Part shown: in pieces, positions 7,171 to 15,649 of the stretch
Numbering within the stretch: the stretch's first letter is position 1
How the letters are laid out: every line of letters begins with the position of its first letter
DNA from: Halomicronema sp. CCY15110
GTDB taxonomy: Bacteria; Cyanobacteriota; Cyanobacteriia; Phormidesmidales; Phormidesmidaceae
Reading direction: 5' to 3'
Assembly: GCF_016888165.1 (NCBI RefSeq)
Contig: NZ_JACSWC010000427.1
Location: 1-42,469, forward strand
DNA: 42,469 nt
Program-made: the position numbers and the translations under genes
The notes under the pieces: generated by a model
Database searches by the model: none
The model's input: the letters and a program-made list of their open reading frames with translations, nothing else
What the model was told of the DNA's origin: nothing

Positions 7171-8644
7171 GCATTATTTCACAACAAGTCTATTAATCAT
7201 CGGTCTTTGTTTTGAGGAACTGTCAAAGGTAAAGACTATTCATGAATCTGTAGCTTGTTTACTTTCTATCGGGAGATATATAGAGCGCAACTCAAAACTT
7301 TGTGGAGTTGATGCTTCTCGCGATGGCATCCGAAACACCTTTGCGAATCAAGCTTTGAATACCAACATTCAGTATGGAGTCCAGGGCGCTTCAGGATTTC
7401 ATGATTATTGCTTAGAGTTGGGTAATTTTGACCTGCCTGCAGCGGTTGCTCTAGCTCAGGATGCGAGAACTTGTAACCACACACTCGATGCATGGATTAC
7501 TGATCCTCCTTACGCTGATGCCATCAATTACCATGAGCTTTCTGAGTTTTTCCTGGCCTGGTACGACAAGCAACTGACTCGCCTGTTCCCTGACTGGTAC
7601 TCCGACAGCAAACGCGCCCTCGCCATTACCGGACGAGACGAAAACTTCCGCATCAGTATGGCGGATTGCTACGCCAATCTTGCTAAGCACATGCCAGATA
7701 ACGGCTATCAAGTCGTCATGTTCACCCACCAAGACGCCGCCGTTTGGGCTGACCTCGCCCTAATCCTTTGGGCCTCTGGCCTGCAAGTCAGCGCCGCCTG
7801 GTGCATCGCCACCGAAACCAGCTCCGCCCTCAAAGTCGGCAACTACGTTCAGGGCACTGTCTTACTCGTACTGCGTAAGCAAACCTCCGACCAAGTCGTC
7901 TTCCTCGACGAAATCACCCCCCTCGTCCAGATCGAAGTGCAAAAGCAGCTCGACTCCATGCTGCAACTCGATGACGACGAAGACCCCAACTTTGGCGACA
8001 CCGACTACCAGCTCGCGGCCTATGCCGCCGCCCTGCGCGTGCTCACTCAATACAAACAAATCGAAGACATCGACGTTGCCCACGAGCTATCCCGCCCCCG
8101 CAAAAAAAGTGAAAAATCCCCCATCGAACGCCTCATCGACGAAGCCGTCAAAACCGCCTGCGACTACCTCGTTCCCAAAGGCTTCGACTCCTTCGTCTGG
8201 AAAATGCTCACCCCCGAAGAGCGCTTCTACCTCAAAGGGTTAGACATTGAGAGCCACGGCGAATATCGCGATGGCGCTTACCAAGAACTCGCTCGCGGCT
8301 TTGGCCTCAAAGACTACAAGCCCTTTCTCCACAGCAGCAAAGCCAACCAAACCCGCCTCAAAACCCCCACCGAATTCGCCACCAAAAACCTCGGTGACGC
8401 AGGCTTCGGCCTCTTCCTCGTCCGTCACGCCCTCTTCGCCATCCGCGAAGTCACCCGCACCGAAGACGCCCAACAAGGCAAAAGCTGGCTCCGCGCCGAA
8501 GTCCCCGACTACTGGAGTCACCGCAAAAACCTCATCGAAATCTGCAACTACCTCGCCAATCTCCGTTACGCGATCGATCACTGGGCCACCGACGCCCATT
8601 CCGCAGAACTCCTCGCCGGAGCCGTCGAAAACGACAGCGTGTAG
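7154..8644 (+). pseudogene. N-terminally truncated DUF1156/COG1743-type DNA adenine methyltransferase
   Basis: A 496-residue open frame (TTG start at 7154; open from 7109) matching only the C-terminal half of large DUF1156-family adenine methylases. Motif IV DPPY lies at 117-120 within AWITDPPYADAINYHELSEFFLAW, followed by VVMFTHQDAAVWADLALILWASGL and GNYVQGTVLLVLRK. Full-length relatives are roughly 900-1000 residues and begin with the DUF1156 domain and the SAM-binding motif I; both are missing. It is therefore unlikely to methylate DNA. Relatives sit in anti-phage loci with DUF499 proteins and PLD-SNF2 helicases; the helicase is present at 9587, the DUF499 gene is not. Before about 7500 the codon use is more AT-rich, after it strongly C-ending. 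Confidence 0.8.
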
Positions 8645-8652
8645 GTAACGCC

Positions 8653-8676
8653 GATGAACACGGATGGACGCAGATG
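8653..8676 (+). repeat. Inverted repeat arm left of the toxin-antitoxin genes
   Basis: Contains CGGATGGACGCAGATG. It matches the reverse complement of 9554-9577 at 22 of 24 positions. The pair brackets the three small genes between the methyltransferase remnant and the helicase. This motif type is a dispersed intergenic sequence in many bacteria. Confidence 0.75.
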
Positions 8677-8724
8677 AGAGAGCAACTTTAAGCGAGCTAA
8701 TTAAGATAAAAGGAGAATCGCCCG

Positions 8725-8892
8725 ATGGATGAAACGCCACAAGCCAGACAGATACAAGCCCTAAAAGCACTCTTTAAAGAGACCCAAGCCCTGCCCCAGG
8801 CGCAAACCCTCGCCGAAGGTGACATCTCAAGCGAAATTGCTGCCTATCGCGCCACTCAAACCGATCCCACTCAAACCGATTCTTCCCGCTGA
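8725..8892 (+). CDS. Small protein, possible antitoxin
   Basis: A 55-residue frame starting MDETPQARQIQALKALFKET and containing SSEIAAYRA near the C-terminus. AAAAGGAG lies 8 bases before the ATG, a good ribosome binding site. The tail (TQALPQAQTLAEGDISSEIAAYRA) resembles, from memory, the C-terminal toxin-binding part of cyanobacterial antitoxins; no DNA-binding domain is seen. It precedes the antitoxin-like gene by 9 bp, so the three small genes probably form one operon. Confidence 0.6.
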   Translation: MDETPQARQIQALKALFKETQALPQAQTLAEGDISSEIAAYRATQTDPTQTDSSR

Positions 8893-8901
8893 GGTCACAC
8901 C

Positions 8902-9123
8902 ATGTCAGTCATTTCCTTCAAAGCCCCCATCAAAAACGGCATCATCGAAATTCCCGACGAATATAAGCAAGCCCTGACGGATACCGATCAGGTCGAAGTC
9001 ACCATCCTCACCCCCCGTAAAACCGCCAAAACCGGCTTCATCGCCGAGTTGATCGACAACCCCGTCGAAGTTGCAGACTTCACGCCCCTCACCCGAGAGG
9101 AAGCCCATGACCGTAGCCTCTGA
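8902..9123 (+). CDS. Antitoxin of a PIN toxin pair
   Basis: A 73-residue protein, MSVISFKAPIKNGIIEIPDEYKQ, with an AbrB/VapB-like N-terminal strand pattern (xFKAPIKNGIIEIPDEY) and an acidic C-terminal half suited to toxin binding. It overlaps the PIN toxin gene by 17 bp, the coupling usual for type II antitoxin-toxin pairs. It would neutralise the toxin and repress the operon. Confidence 0.75.
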   Translation: MSVISFKAPIKNGIIEIPDEYKQALTDTDQVEVTILTPRKTAKTGFIAELIDNPVEVADFTPLTREEAHDRSL

Positions 9124-9541
9124 TCTCTACTTCCTAGATTCCAACATCTGGCTATACGCCCTCCTCAAAAAAGTCCAGCTCACCCCAGACGACCTCACTA
9201 AAGCCCAAGTTTCAAACCGCCTCATTGATTCTCCCAACGTCGCCGTCAGCACCCAGGTCATCAACGAGGTCAGCGTCAACCTGATCAAAAAAGCCCGCTT
9301 CACCGAATCCCAAATCCAAAGCCTGATTCAGAGCTTCTACGACGGTTGCCAGGTCATTGCTCCCAGCCAATCCCTGCTGATCCAGGCCAGCCAGGTGCGC
9401 GATCGCTACAGCCTCTCCTTCTGGGACGGCCTCATCATCGCCGCTGCTCTCACCGCCAACGTGGGCACCCTCTACTCAGAAGACATGCAAAACGGCCTGG
9501 TCGTCTTCGACCAACTCGCGATCGTCAACCCGTTCAGCTAA
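9107..9541 (+). CDS. PIN-domain ribonuclease toxin (VapC-like)
   Basis: A 144-residue PIN-domain protein. The acidic metal-binding residues are D11 (YFLDSNIW), E54 (INEVSVNL), D107 (SFWDGLIIAAAL) and probably D126 (LYSEDMQNG). The start MTVASDL at 9107 was chosen over the upstream in-frame ATG at 9071 because it gives the normal PIN N-terminus. PIN toxins cleave RNA, often tRNA, when their antitoxin is degraded. The pair may stabilise the island. One intact HIP1 site lies near 9397. Confidence 0.88.
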   Translation: MTVASDLYFLDSNIWLYALLKKVQLTPDDLTKAQVSNRLIDSPNVAVSTQVINEVSVNLIKKARFTESQIQSLIQSFYDGCQVIAPSQSLLIQASQVRDRYSLSFWDGLIIAAALTANVGTLYSEDMQNGLVVFDQLAIVNPFS

Positions 9542-9553
9542 TCAGTTGTCCTC

Positions 9554-9577
9554 CATCTGCGTCCATCCCCGTTCATC
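9554..9577 (-). repeat. Inverted repeat arm right of the toxin-antitoxin genes
   Basis: CATCTGCGTCCATCC and following bases, the partner of 8653-8676 (22 of 24 matches). It lies 9 bases before the helicase start, inside its leader, so it may affect helicase translation. Confidence 0.75.
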
Positions 9578-9586
9578 TGCGTCCTC

Positions 9587-12262
9587 ATGTTGCGCTACTC
9601 CTCCCGCCGCGATCGCCTCGACCAAACCTTCCTCAACCAGCGATTGGTAAACGCCCAATCCTACGATCTCATCGCTGGCTACTTTCGTTCCTCCATTCTC
9701 GAAGTGGCAGGCGAAGCCCTAGACACCATCCAGGGCACCATCCGCGTCATCTGTAACTCTGACCTCAACCTTCAGGACGTGCAGACTGCTAAAGCCGCCA
9801 AAATTGCGCAACGTCGCGAATGGTGCGCTGCCGAACCCGAAAAGTATGGCGAAAAAGCCAAGCCTCGATTCCAGCGTCTTTACAATCTGCTCAGCTCCCA
9901 AAAGCTCCACATCCGCGTCCTACCCCGCGAAAAATTTGGTCTAGTTCACGGCAAAGCTGGCGTCATCACCCTGGCTGACGGTCGCCAAACCGCCTTCATG
10001 GGCAGCACCAACGAAACCCGCGAAGCCTGGAAACTCCACTACGAACTGGTCTGGGAAGACGATTCTCCTGAAGTCGTCCAATGGGTGCAAGAAGAGTTCG
10101 ATGCCCTCTGGCATCACCACCTCGCCTACGACCTCGCCGATTTTGTCGTCGAAGACATTGGCCGCATTGCCCACCGCAAAGTCTACCCCAGCGTCGAGGT
10201 CTGGCGCGAAGAGGCCGATCCGGCTTCCCCAATCATTGAGACCCCTGTTTTCCGTAAAGAATTTGGCCTTTGGGCCCACCAAAAGTACTTCGTCAAACTC
10301 GCCTTTGATGCCCACAAAAGCCCCCACGGTGCCCGCTTCGTGCTGGCCGACATGGTGGGCTTAGGCAAAACCATGCAGCTAGCGCTCTCGGCGATGCTTA
10401 TGGCTCTTTATGGCGACAAGCCTATCCTTGTGCTGGCTCCCAAACCCCTCCTGACTCAATGGCAAGGGGAACTCAATAGCCTACTTGAAATGCCCAGTGC
10501 TGTTTGGAACGGTCGCCAGTGGATAGACGAAAACGGCTTAGAATATCTGGCCTCTGGCCCGGCGGGCATTCGGAAATGTCCCCGGCGCGTGGGCATTGTT
10601 TCTCAGGGGCTGATTACCAGCAAATCCGAAGCCGCCAACCATCTCAAACAGCTCCAATACGAGTGCGTCATTGTCGATGAATCCCATCGCGCCCGACGCA
10701 GCAACCTTGGCCCCGATCGCGAAGCCGAAACCCCAGCTCCCAACAACCTGCTGGCCTTTCTCTACGAAATCGCTTATCGCACTAAGAGCATCTTGCTCGC
10801 TACGGCCACCCCAGTCCAGCTTTATCCCGTGGAAGCCTGGGATTTACTGGACGTACTAGCTCAGAACGATGAATCGGTTCTTGGTAATACCTGGAGCTAC
10901 TGGCGCAAAGCCGATCGCGCTTTGTCCATGACCATGGGCGAATCCACCTTGCCCGATGAAGACGATGAGCGCTGGCGCTGGGTCCGGAATCCGCTACCGC
11001 CCGCCTCAGAGGGCATCGACTTCCGTAATATCCGCCGATCCCTAAACCTGAGCGACGACACTGCAATCGCCCCTGGTGATGCCTGGGAAAAGCTCAACGC
11101 TCCCGATAAAGCCCGCATCCGCAAACTGTCCCGTGACTTTACTCAGCACCACAACCCCTTCATTCGCCACATTGTCCGCCGCACCCGCGACTTCCTTGAA
11201 AACGAAATCGACCCTGAAACCAACGAGCCTTACCTCAAGCCAGTCAAGGTCGAGCTGCTGGGCGATCGCGACGAAGATGCTATTCGCCTGCCCCCTTACC
11301 TCAAGGATGCCTACGAATTGGCCGAAGAATTCTGCGAGTTAATTGGTCGGGGCATGCAAGGCTCAGGGTTCCTCAAGACCCTGCTACTCCGCCGCGTGGG
11401 CAGCACTATCCACGCCGGCGCTAAGACCGCCGAAAAAATGCTGGGTGCCTGGGAAGATATTGAAGAAGAAGAGGACGAGGAAGATCGACAGGAAAAGCCA
11501 AGATCCTTAACGCCTAAAGAACGAGATATCCTTCAACAGTTTCTGGATAAGCTGGAAGCCAACAAAGAGGACGACCCGAAGTACCAGGTTGTCCTCGATT
11601 TGCTGGTCAACCAAGGCTGGTTGGAGGAAGGCTGCATTATCTTCTCCCAGTACTTCGATTCCATTCATTGGCTTGGGGAGAGGCTCTCCAGAGACTTACC
11701 CGAAGGCGAACCCATTGGACTCTATGCCGGAGGGCAAAAGTCAGGGGTTATCGTCAACGGTATCTTCGAGCGCAAAGACCGTAACGACCTGAAAGACCGA
11801 GTGCGCTATGGCGATCTCCGTCTCTTACTCGGCACGGAGTCAGCCAGCGAGGGGCTCAACCTACAAACACTGGGCACCCTCATCAACCTCGACCTTCCCT
11901 GGAATCCCACTCGACTAGAGCAGCGCAAAGGCCGCATCCAGCGCATTGGTCAAATTCGAGATGTGGTCAAGGTCTACAACATGCGTTACCGAGGGTCCGT
12001 AGAAGATCGGGTTCACGAACTGCTCAGCGATCGCCTCCAAACCACCTACCAACTCTTCGGCCAAATTCCCGATGTCCTCGAAGATGTCTGGGTCGATGTC
12101 GCCCTCGGGGAAATCGAGAAAGCCCAGCAAACCATCAACGCCGTTCCCACCCAACATCCCTTCGAGCTGAAGTATAACCAGATTCAGGCTGTCTCTTGGG
12201 AGTCCTGTTCGCAAGTGCTGGATAGCCGCGATCGCCAGCAGCAACTCCGCAAAGGCTGGTAA
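9587..12262 (+). CDS. Phospholipase D-like SNF2-family helicase (anti-phage type)
   Basis: An 891-residue fusion. Residues about 1-180 form a PLD-like nuclease domain with a single HKD-type motif: H121-G-K123, then GSTN at 139-142. A SNF2-type ATPase follows: Walker A DMVGLGKT (255-262), DESH Walker B (364-367), LLATATPVQ motif III, ESASEGLNL motif V and GRIQRIGQ motif VI (782-789). An acidic insert (IEEEEDEEDRQEK) lies between the RecA-like lobes. Proteins of this build occur beside DUF1156 methylases and DUF499 ATPases in anti-phage loci, where the PLD part is thought to act on nucleic acid. All motifs appear intact although the neighbouring methylase is truncated. Short upstream gap to the PIN gene suggests co-transcription. 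Confidence 0.9.
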   Translation: MLRYSSRRDRLDQTFLNQRLVNAQSYDLIAGYFRSSILEVAGEALDTIQGTIRVICNSDLNLQDVQTAKAAKIAQRREWCAAEPEKYGEKAKPRFQRLYNLLSSQKLHIRVLPREKFGLVHGKAGVITLADGRQTAFMGSTNETREAWKLHYELVWEDDSPEVVQWVQEEFDALWHHHLAYDLADFVVEDIGRIAHRKVYPSVEVWREEADPASPIIETPVFRKEFGLWAHQKYFVKLAFDAHKSPHGARFVLADMVGLGKTMQLALSAMLMALYGDKPILVLAPKPLLTQWQGELNSLLEMPSAVWNGRQWIDENGLEYLASGPAGIRKCPRRVGIVSQGLITSKSEAANHLKQLQYECVIVDESHRARRSNLGPDREAETPAPNNLLAFLYEIAYRTKSILLATATPVQLYPVEAWDLLDVLAQNDESVLGNTWSYWRKADRALSMTMGESTLPDEDDERWRWVRNPLPPASEGIDFRNIRRSLNLSDDTAIAPGDAWEKLNAPDKARIRKLSRDFTQHHNPFIRHIVRRTRDFLENEIDPETNEPYLKPVKVELLGDRDEDAIRLPPYLKDAYELAEEFCELIGRGMQGSGFLKTLLLRRVGSTIHAGAKTAEKMLGAWEDIEEEEDEEDRQEKPRSLTPKERDILQQFLDKLEANKEDDPKYQVVLDLLVNQGWLEEGCIIFSQYFDSIHWLGERLSRDLPEGEPIGLYAGGQKSGVIVNGIFERKDRNDLKDRVRYGDLRLLLGTESASEGLNLQTLGTLINLDLPWNPTRLEQRKGRIQRIGQIRDVVKVYNMRYRGSVEDRVHELLSDRLQTTYQLFGQIPDVLEDVWVDVALGEIEKAQQTINAVPTQHPFELKYNQIQAVSWESCSQVLDSRDRQQQLRKGW

Positions 12263-12362
12263 TCAGCAATGCGGACACATCAATGCTTTTCTACATCAAC
12301 GTTACAGTCCTGTGCTGTACCTGGGAACCCTTAAGGCATAGCAGCTTTCAGGGTTGCACTCC

Positions 12363-13829
12363 ATGCAGAATCAGCTCGAAATTTTGATTGCCGTTGCAAA
12401 TGAAGCTTTTGCAGCAGCCTACAGCAGATCTCTCACCCCTTTAGAGAAACATCTCCTCAGAGGGGCTTTGACGGGGCATAGGTATAAGGAAATCTATCGA
12501 GATCTTCCAGAAGTTGAAAAAGATGCAACTGATCTAAAGCGAAATGCATTTCAGCGATCGCGGGCGTTTCAATTTTGGAAGCAACTGACGGTAGCCTTGC
12601 GAAACGATGATTTAGATTTACTAGCTCCAGATGAAACTATTGGCTTAAAGAATGCCCGCGAAATTCTAGAGCGATCGCGGACGGCTCCCAAATCCATAAC
12701 AGTTGAAGTCTTAGGCGATCGCATTCTTTGGGTAGGCCGTCAGGCTTTGGTTCAACAAATTTTAGATGAATTACTTAGGGATGTTCGGATCGTTTCGTTG
12801 GTCGGCATTTCGGGGATCGGTAAAACCTCTCTGGCTGCTCGCTTAACCTATTGTCCTCAGTTGAAACAACAGTTTTCCTGGTTTCATATCATTCGCTTTG
12901 CCGAAGAAAGCCCTGCTGAAAAAAGCCCTGCTGATTTTGCCATGATCGCTCAGGCAATTCTTGGCGATGCAGCGACGAGTAATGAGCGGGATCTCAATGC
13001 AGCCATTCCTCACGTTATTCAAACGCTGCAAGACCAGGCACATTTGCTGGTTTTGGATATGGCAGAGGTCGCGATTCAGACCAATCCTCTAGGGCAGACT
13101 CAGTTTCGCGATCGCACCTTACAGCGATTTTTGGAAGCCTTTTTGGCGACGGACTCGATGGCGAGTGCGCTCATTTTCACCTCCCAACTCCAGCTCTCCC
13201 CGCTGCTCGAAGGTCGTTATCCCACTCGGACGGCAGAGCATCGTCTCACGGGGTTGCCATCGGCGGAAGTTACGCAGTTGTTCGCCGCTTGGCAGGTTCC
13301 CATTGGCCCTGATCAGCAACTGATCTTGCAGGAATACAGTGACGTGTATGAAGGTCATCCCCTGGCGCTCAAGGTGATTGCGGGCGAGGTGCGGTGCGAG
13401 CCATACAACGGGAACCTGATGGCCTATTGGCAAGATTATCGGGTGGAGTTGGAGCAGTTTCGGCAGTGGATGGTGGATGAGCAGACCTCGGCATCGCCCC
13501 GACTGGAGAGCTACAGTTGTGACCTGACAGCGTTAGTACGATCGCGCCTGGCCCGCACCTTAGATCGCTTAGAACAGACTGATTCTTTGGCGCATCGTTT
13601 ATTGTGCATGGGGGCCATTTATCGACCGGCCATGGAGCGCGAGGCCTGGTTCATGTTGATGATGCCTGAGGTGCAGCGGGGTAATTTAATTGATGCTTTC
13701 CAATCGCTCCAGCGCCGCTTTCTCTTGGAACCAGAACGTCCCCACCCCAACCAAGTGCAGTATCGCCTCCATAATTTAGTGCGATGCACCGCTCTCGATC
13801 GCTTAGCTCGGTTAGAACCATGCGGCTAA
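12363..13829 (+). CDS. NB-ARC (STAND) ATPase, N-terminal part of a split sensor
   Basis: A 488-residue protein. Residues about 20-85 are helical with LTPLEKHLLRGALTGHRYKEIYRDL, resembling the helix-turn-helix effector-associated domains seen in front of cyanobacterial STAND ATPases. The NB-ARC domain follows, with Walker A GISGIGKT at 148-155, Walker B HLLVLD near 227-232, and the GHPLALKVIAGEV motif near 340. It ends after a winged-helix-like region (YRLHNLV) without sensor repeats. Those repeats are encoded in the next frame, which overlaps by 10 bp. STAND proteins oligomerise on ligand binding and several are anti-phage sensors. ATG at 12363 preferred over in-frame TTG at 12354. Confidence 0.85.
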   Translation: MQNQLEILIAVANEAFAAAYSRSLTPLEKHLLRGALTGHRYKEIYRDLPEVEKDATDLKRNAFQRSRAFQFWKQLTVALRNDDLDLLAPDETIGLKNAREILERSRTAPKSITVEVLGDRILWVGRQALVQQILDELLRDVRIVSLVGISGIGKTSLAARLTYCPQLKQQFSWFHIIRFAEESPAEKSPADFAMIAQAILGDAATSNERDLNAAIPHVIQTLQDQAHLLVLDMAEVAIQTNPLGQTQFRDRTLQRFLEAFLATDSMASALIFTSQLQLSPLLEGRYPTRTAEHRLTGLPSAEVTQLFAAWQVPIGPDQQLILQEYSDVYEGHPLALKVIAGEVRCEPYNGNLMAYWQDYRVELEQFRQWMVDEQTSASPRLESYSCDLTALVRSRLARTLDRLEQTDSLAHRLLCMGAIYRPAMEREAWFMLMMPEVQRGNLIDAFQSLQRRFLLEPERPHPNQVQYRLHNLVRCTALDRLARLEPCG

Positions 13830-15259
13830 CTCAGCGATCGCCTCAGCTTACTCCCAGCCCGCCTCGATGGAGTCGGGACTTAGCGGAAATTTGGGGCATT
13901 CAAAATATCGTGATCGAGCAGTTGTCCCCGCAGGTTTTGGGGGAGCAGTTACAGCTGCGATCGCTGACTGCTGGGCTGACCTGGCGCAAGAAAGCTCATT
14001 TACGGGCAGCCAGCTATTGGTTTAGTCATGTCTCCCCGGAAGCGGATCATCGGGATCTGGCTCAGCGCTATCGAGAAGCGCATTATCACTTGGTTGAATT
14101 GCAGGAGTGGCCAATCGCGCAGCAAATTCTCTGGATGCCGCTCGGGCGTTATCCCCTCCATCGCCAACTCTGGTTTTGGGGACATCATCACGAAGCGTTA
14201 GAACTTCTGTCGCCGTTGCTCTCTCAAGTCGGCGAGTCATGGCAATGCTTTTTGCTCTATGAAATCGGTCAGGTACAAACCGTGTTGGGTAATCATGAGG
14301 CAGCACATCAGGCTTTTCAACAACAAATCGCCTTAGCGCAAACGCTGCAATTGCCCCGGGCATTGGTTAAAGGCTATGGCGGGTTAGGGCGTCTATATAG
14401 CTATTACCAAGCGCAGGTTCCCAAGGCACGGCACTATTATCAGCAACAGTTACAGCTGGCGCGGCATTGTCAGGATGACTTGGAAGAATCTCTAGCCTTG
14501 GATGGTCTGGGGCGAGTCGGTTTTTTGTGCGGTCAGTGGCGGCAGTCAACCCAGTTTTATCGACAAGCGTGGCAGCTAATCCAAACTTTGGATGAGCCAG
14601 AAATGCAGCAATCACTATTCCTGCGGTTAGAGGGCAGCTGCTTACGCTGGTCATCGGTGAAGAAGCATCGTCGTCCTTTTCAGCACCAGCTGGAAATAGC
14701 GCAATCAGCGGGGAACCCGCTACAAATTTGGGAAGCGGCCCACAACCTGGCATCAGCGGACGCTCAAACTCAGCAATATGAAGCAGCCTTGGCATCCTTT
14801 GAGGTTGCGATCGCAGCCGCTAAAGAGTCTCAGAATTCGCGTAACTACAGCATTAGCATGGCTGCTCAAGGGGCCTGCTACGCGAGGATGAACGCCTGGC
14901 CGCAAGCGATCGCCTGCACCAAATCCGCTATTCCGGGCATTCAGCAGGCTAAAGACCCAGTAGCAGAAGCAATCTGTTGGTTTAATCTCAGCTATTGCTT
15001 CAGCGAACTGCATCAGCCCTTTCAAGCTTTACGCTGTGCCACCCAAATTCGCCGCTTGGCCTACCAAACTGCAAGCGGCTACATCTGGGGCATGTTTTAT
15101 TTAGCTATCGCCTATGCCCAATGGCAGCAGCGCCATTGGATTAAAAGCTTAGGGTTAGCCGGATTCGGAATTTTCTATTTGGGCTGGTGGCGCAGTGCCG
15201 ATGGTCGCCTCGCTTTAGCCAAGTTGTTCTCAGTGTTACGGATGATCATGCGTCAGTGA
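13820..15259 (+). CDS. TPR-repeat protein, probable sensor half of the split STAND protein
   Basis: A 479-residue protein built of helical TPR repeats (for example HHEALELLSPLL, GNHEAAHQAFQQQIALAQ, AQVPKARHYYQQQLQLARHC, QQYEAALASFEVAIAAAKE). Homologous NB-ARC proteins carry such repeats on the same chain. The frame starts ATGCGGCTAA at 13820, where the stop TAA of the NB-ARC gene lies within the first codons. This could be translational coupling of two subunits or a frameshift in a single gene; the residues directly after ATG (MRLTQRSPQLTPSPPRW) look poorly conserved, which favours a frameshift. Both halves otherwise read cleanly. Confidence 0.75.
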   Translation: MRLTQRSPQLTPSPPRWSRDLAEIWGIQNIVIEQLSPQVLGEQLQLRSLTAGLTWRKKAHLRAASYWFSHVSPEADHRDLAQRYREAHYHLVELQEWPIAQQILWMPLGRYPLHRQLWFWGHHHEALELLSPLLSQVGESWQCFLLYEIGQVQTVLGNHEAAHQAFQQQIALAQTLQLPRALVKGYGGLGRLYSYYQAQVPKARHYYQQQLQLARHCQDDLEESLALDGLGRVGFLCGQWRQSTQFYRQAWQLIQTLDEPEMQQSLFLRLEGSCLRWSSVKKHRRPFQHQLEIAQSAGNPLQIWEAAHNLASADAQTQQYEAALASFEVAIAAAKESQNSRNYSISMAAQGACYARMNAWPQAIACTKSAIPGIQQAKDPVAEAICWFNLSYCFSELHQPFQALRCATQIRRLAYQTASGYIWGMFYLAIAYAQWQQRHWIKSLGLAGFGIFYLGWWRSADGRLALAKLFSVLRMIMRQ

Positions 15260-15649
15260 TTACACTCTAACTTTACAGCAACTTAACAGACAGCAAAGAA
15301 GTACGATTCACCTGAAACTACTGTGTATATTGAGCTAGAGTCTGTCTGACTTTTTTGCTGACTTTTTTGCTGACGAAAATTATAAGTATTCGATGAAGAC
15401 GGTGCTAGTGTTATTTCGTACGTTACTTCGGGCGGTGAGTGCAGAGTCAGGATAAATCCCGATTCATCATCATGTCACCGCCGTAACGTAATGCAATCAG
15501 CTTTGGTTAGCTCTTTATCCCGACCAGCTATTTTTTCTGTTGCCATTCCCAAGAGGCTGATGCTCACTAGCAAAACAGAGCTTTGAGCCTCAAAAATACC
15601 GAACCTTTTTTACCGCATTTCAAAAATATTGAGTTTGGTCTTCAACGCT
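15260..15649. other. Spacer with tandem repeat and long inverted repeat
   Basis: 390 bp without a credible gene. It holds two tandem copies of TGACTTTTTTGC (15347-15370) followed by TGAC, and an interrupted inverted repeat: CGTTAC plus GGCGGTGA (15421-15438) against TCACCGCCGTAACG (15475-15488). Both lie upstream of the glycosyltransferase and could regulate it. HIP1-poor DNA begins here. Confidence 0.6.

Noticed and set aside
8240-8770. 176-codon frame antisense to the methylase remnant
   Set aside because: It arises from the C-ending codon bias of the plus-strand gene and matches no family.
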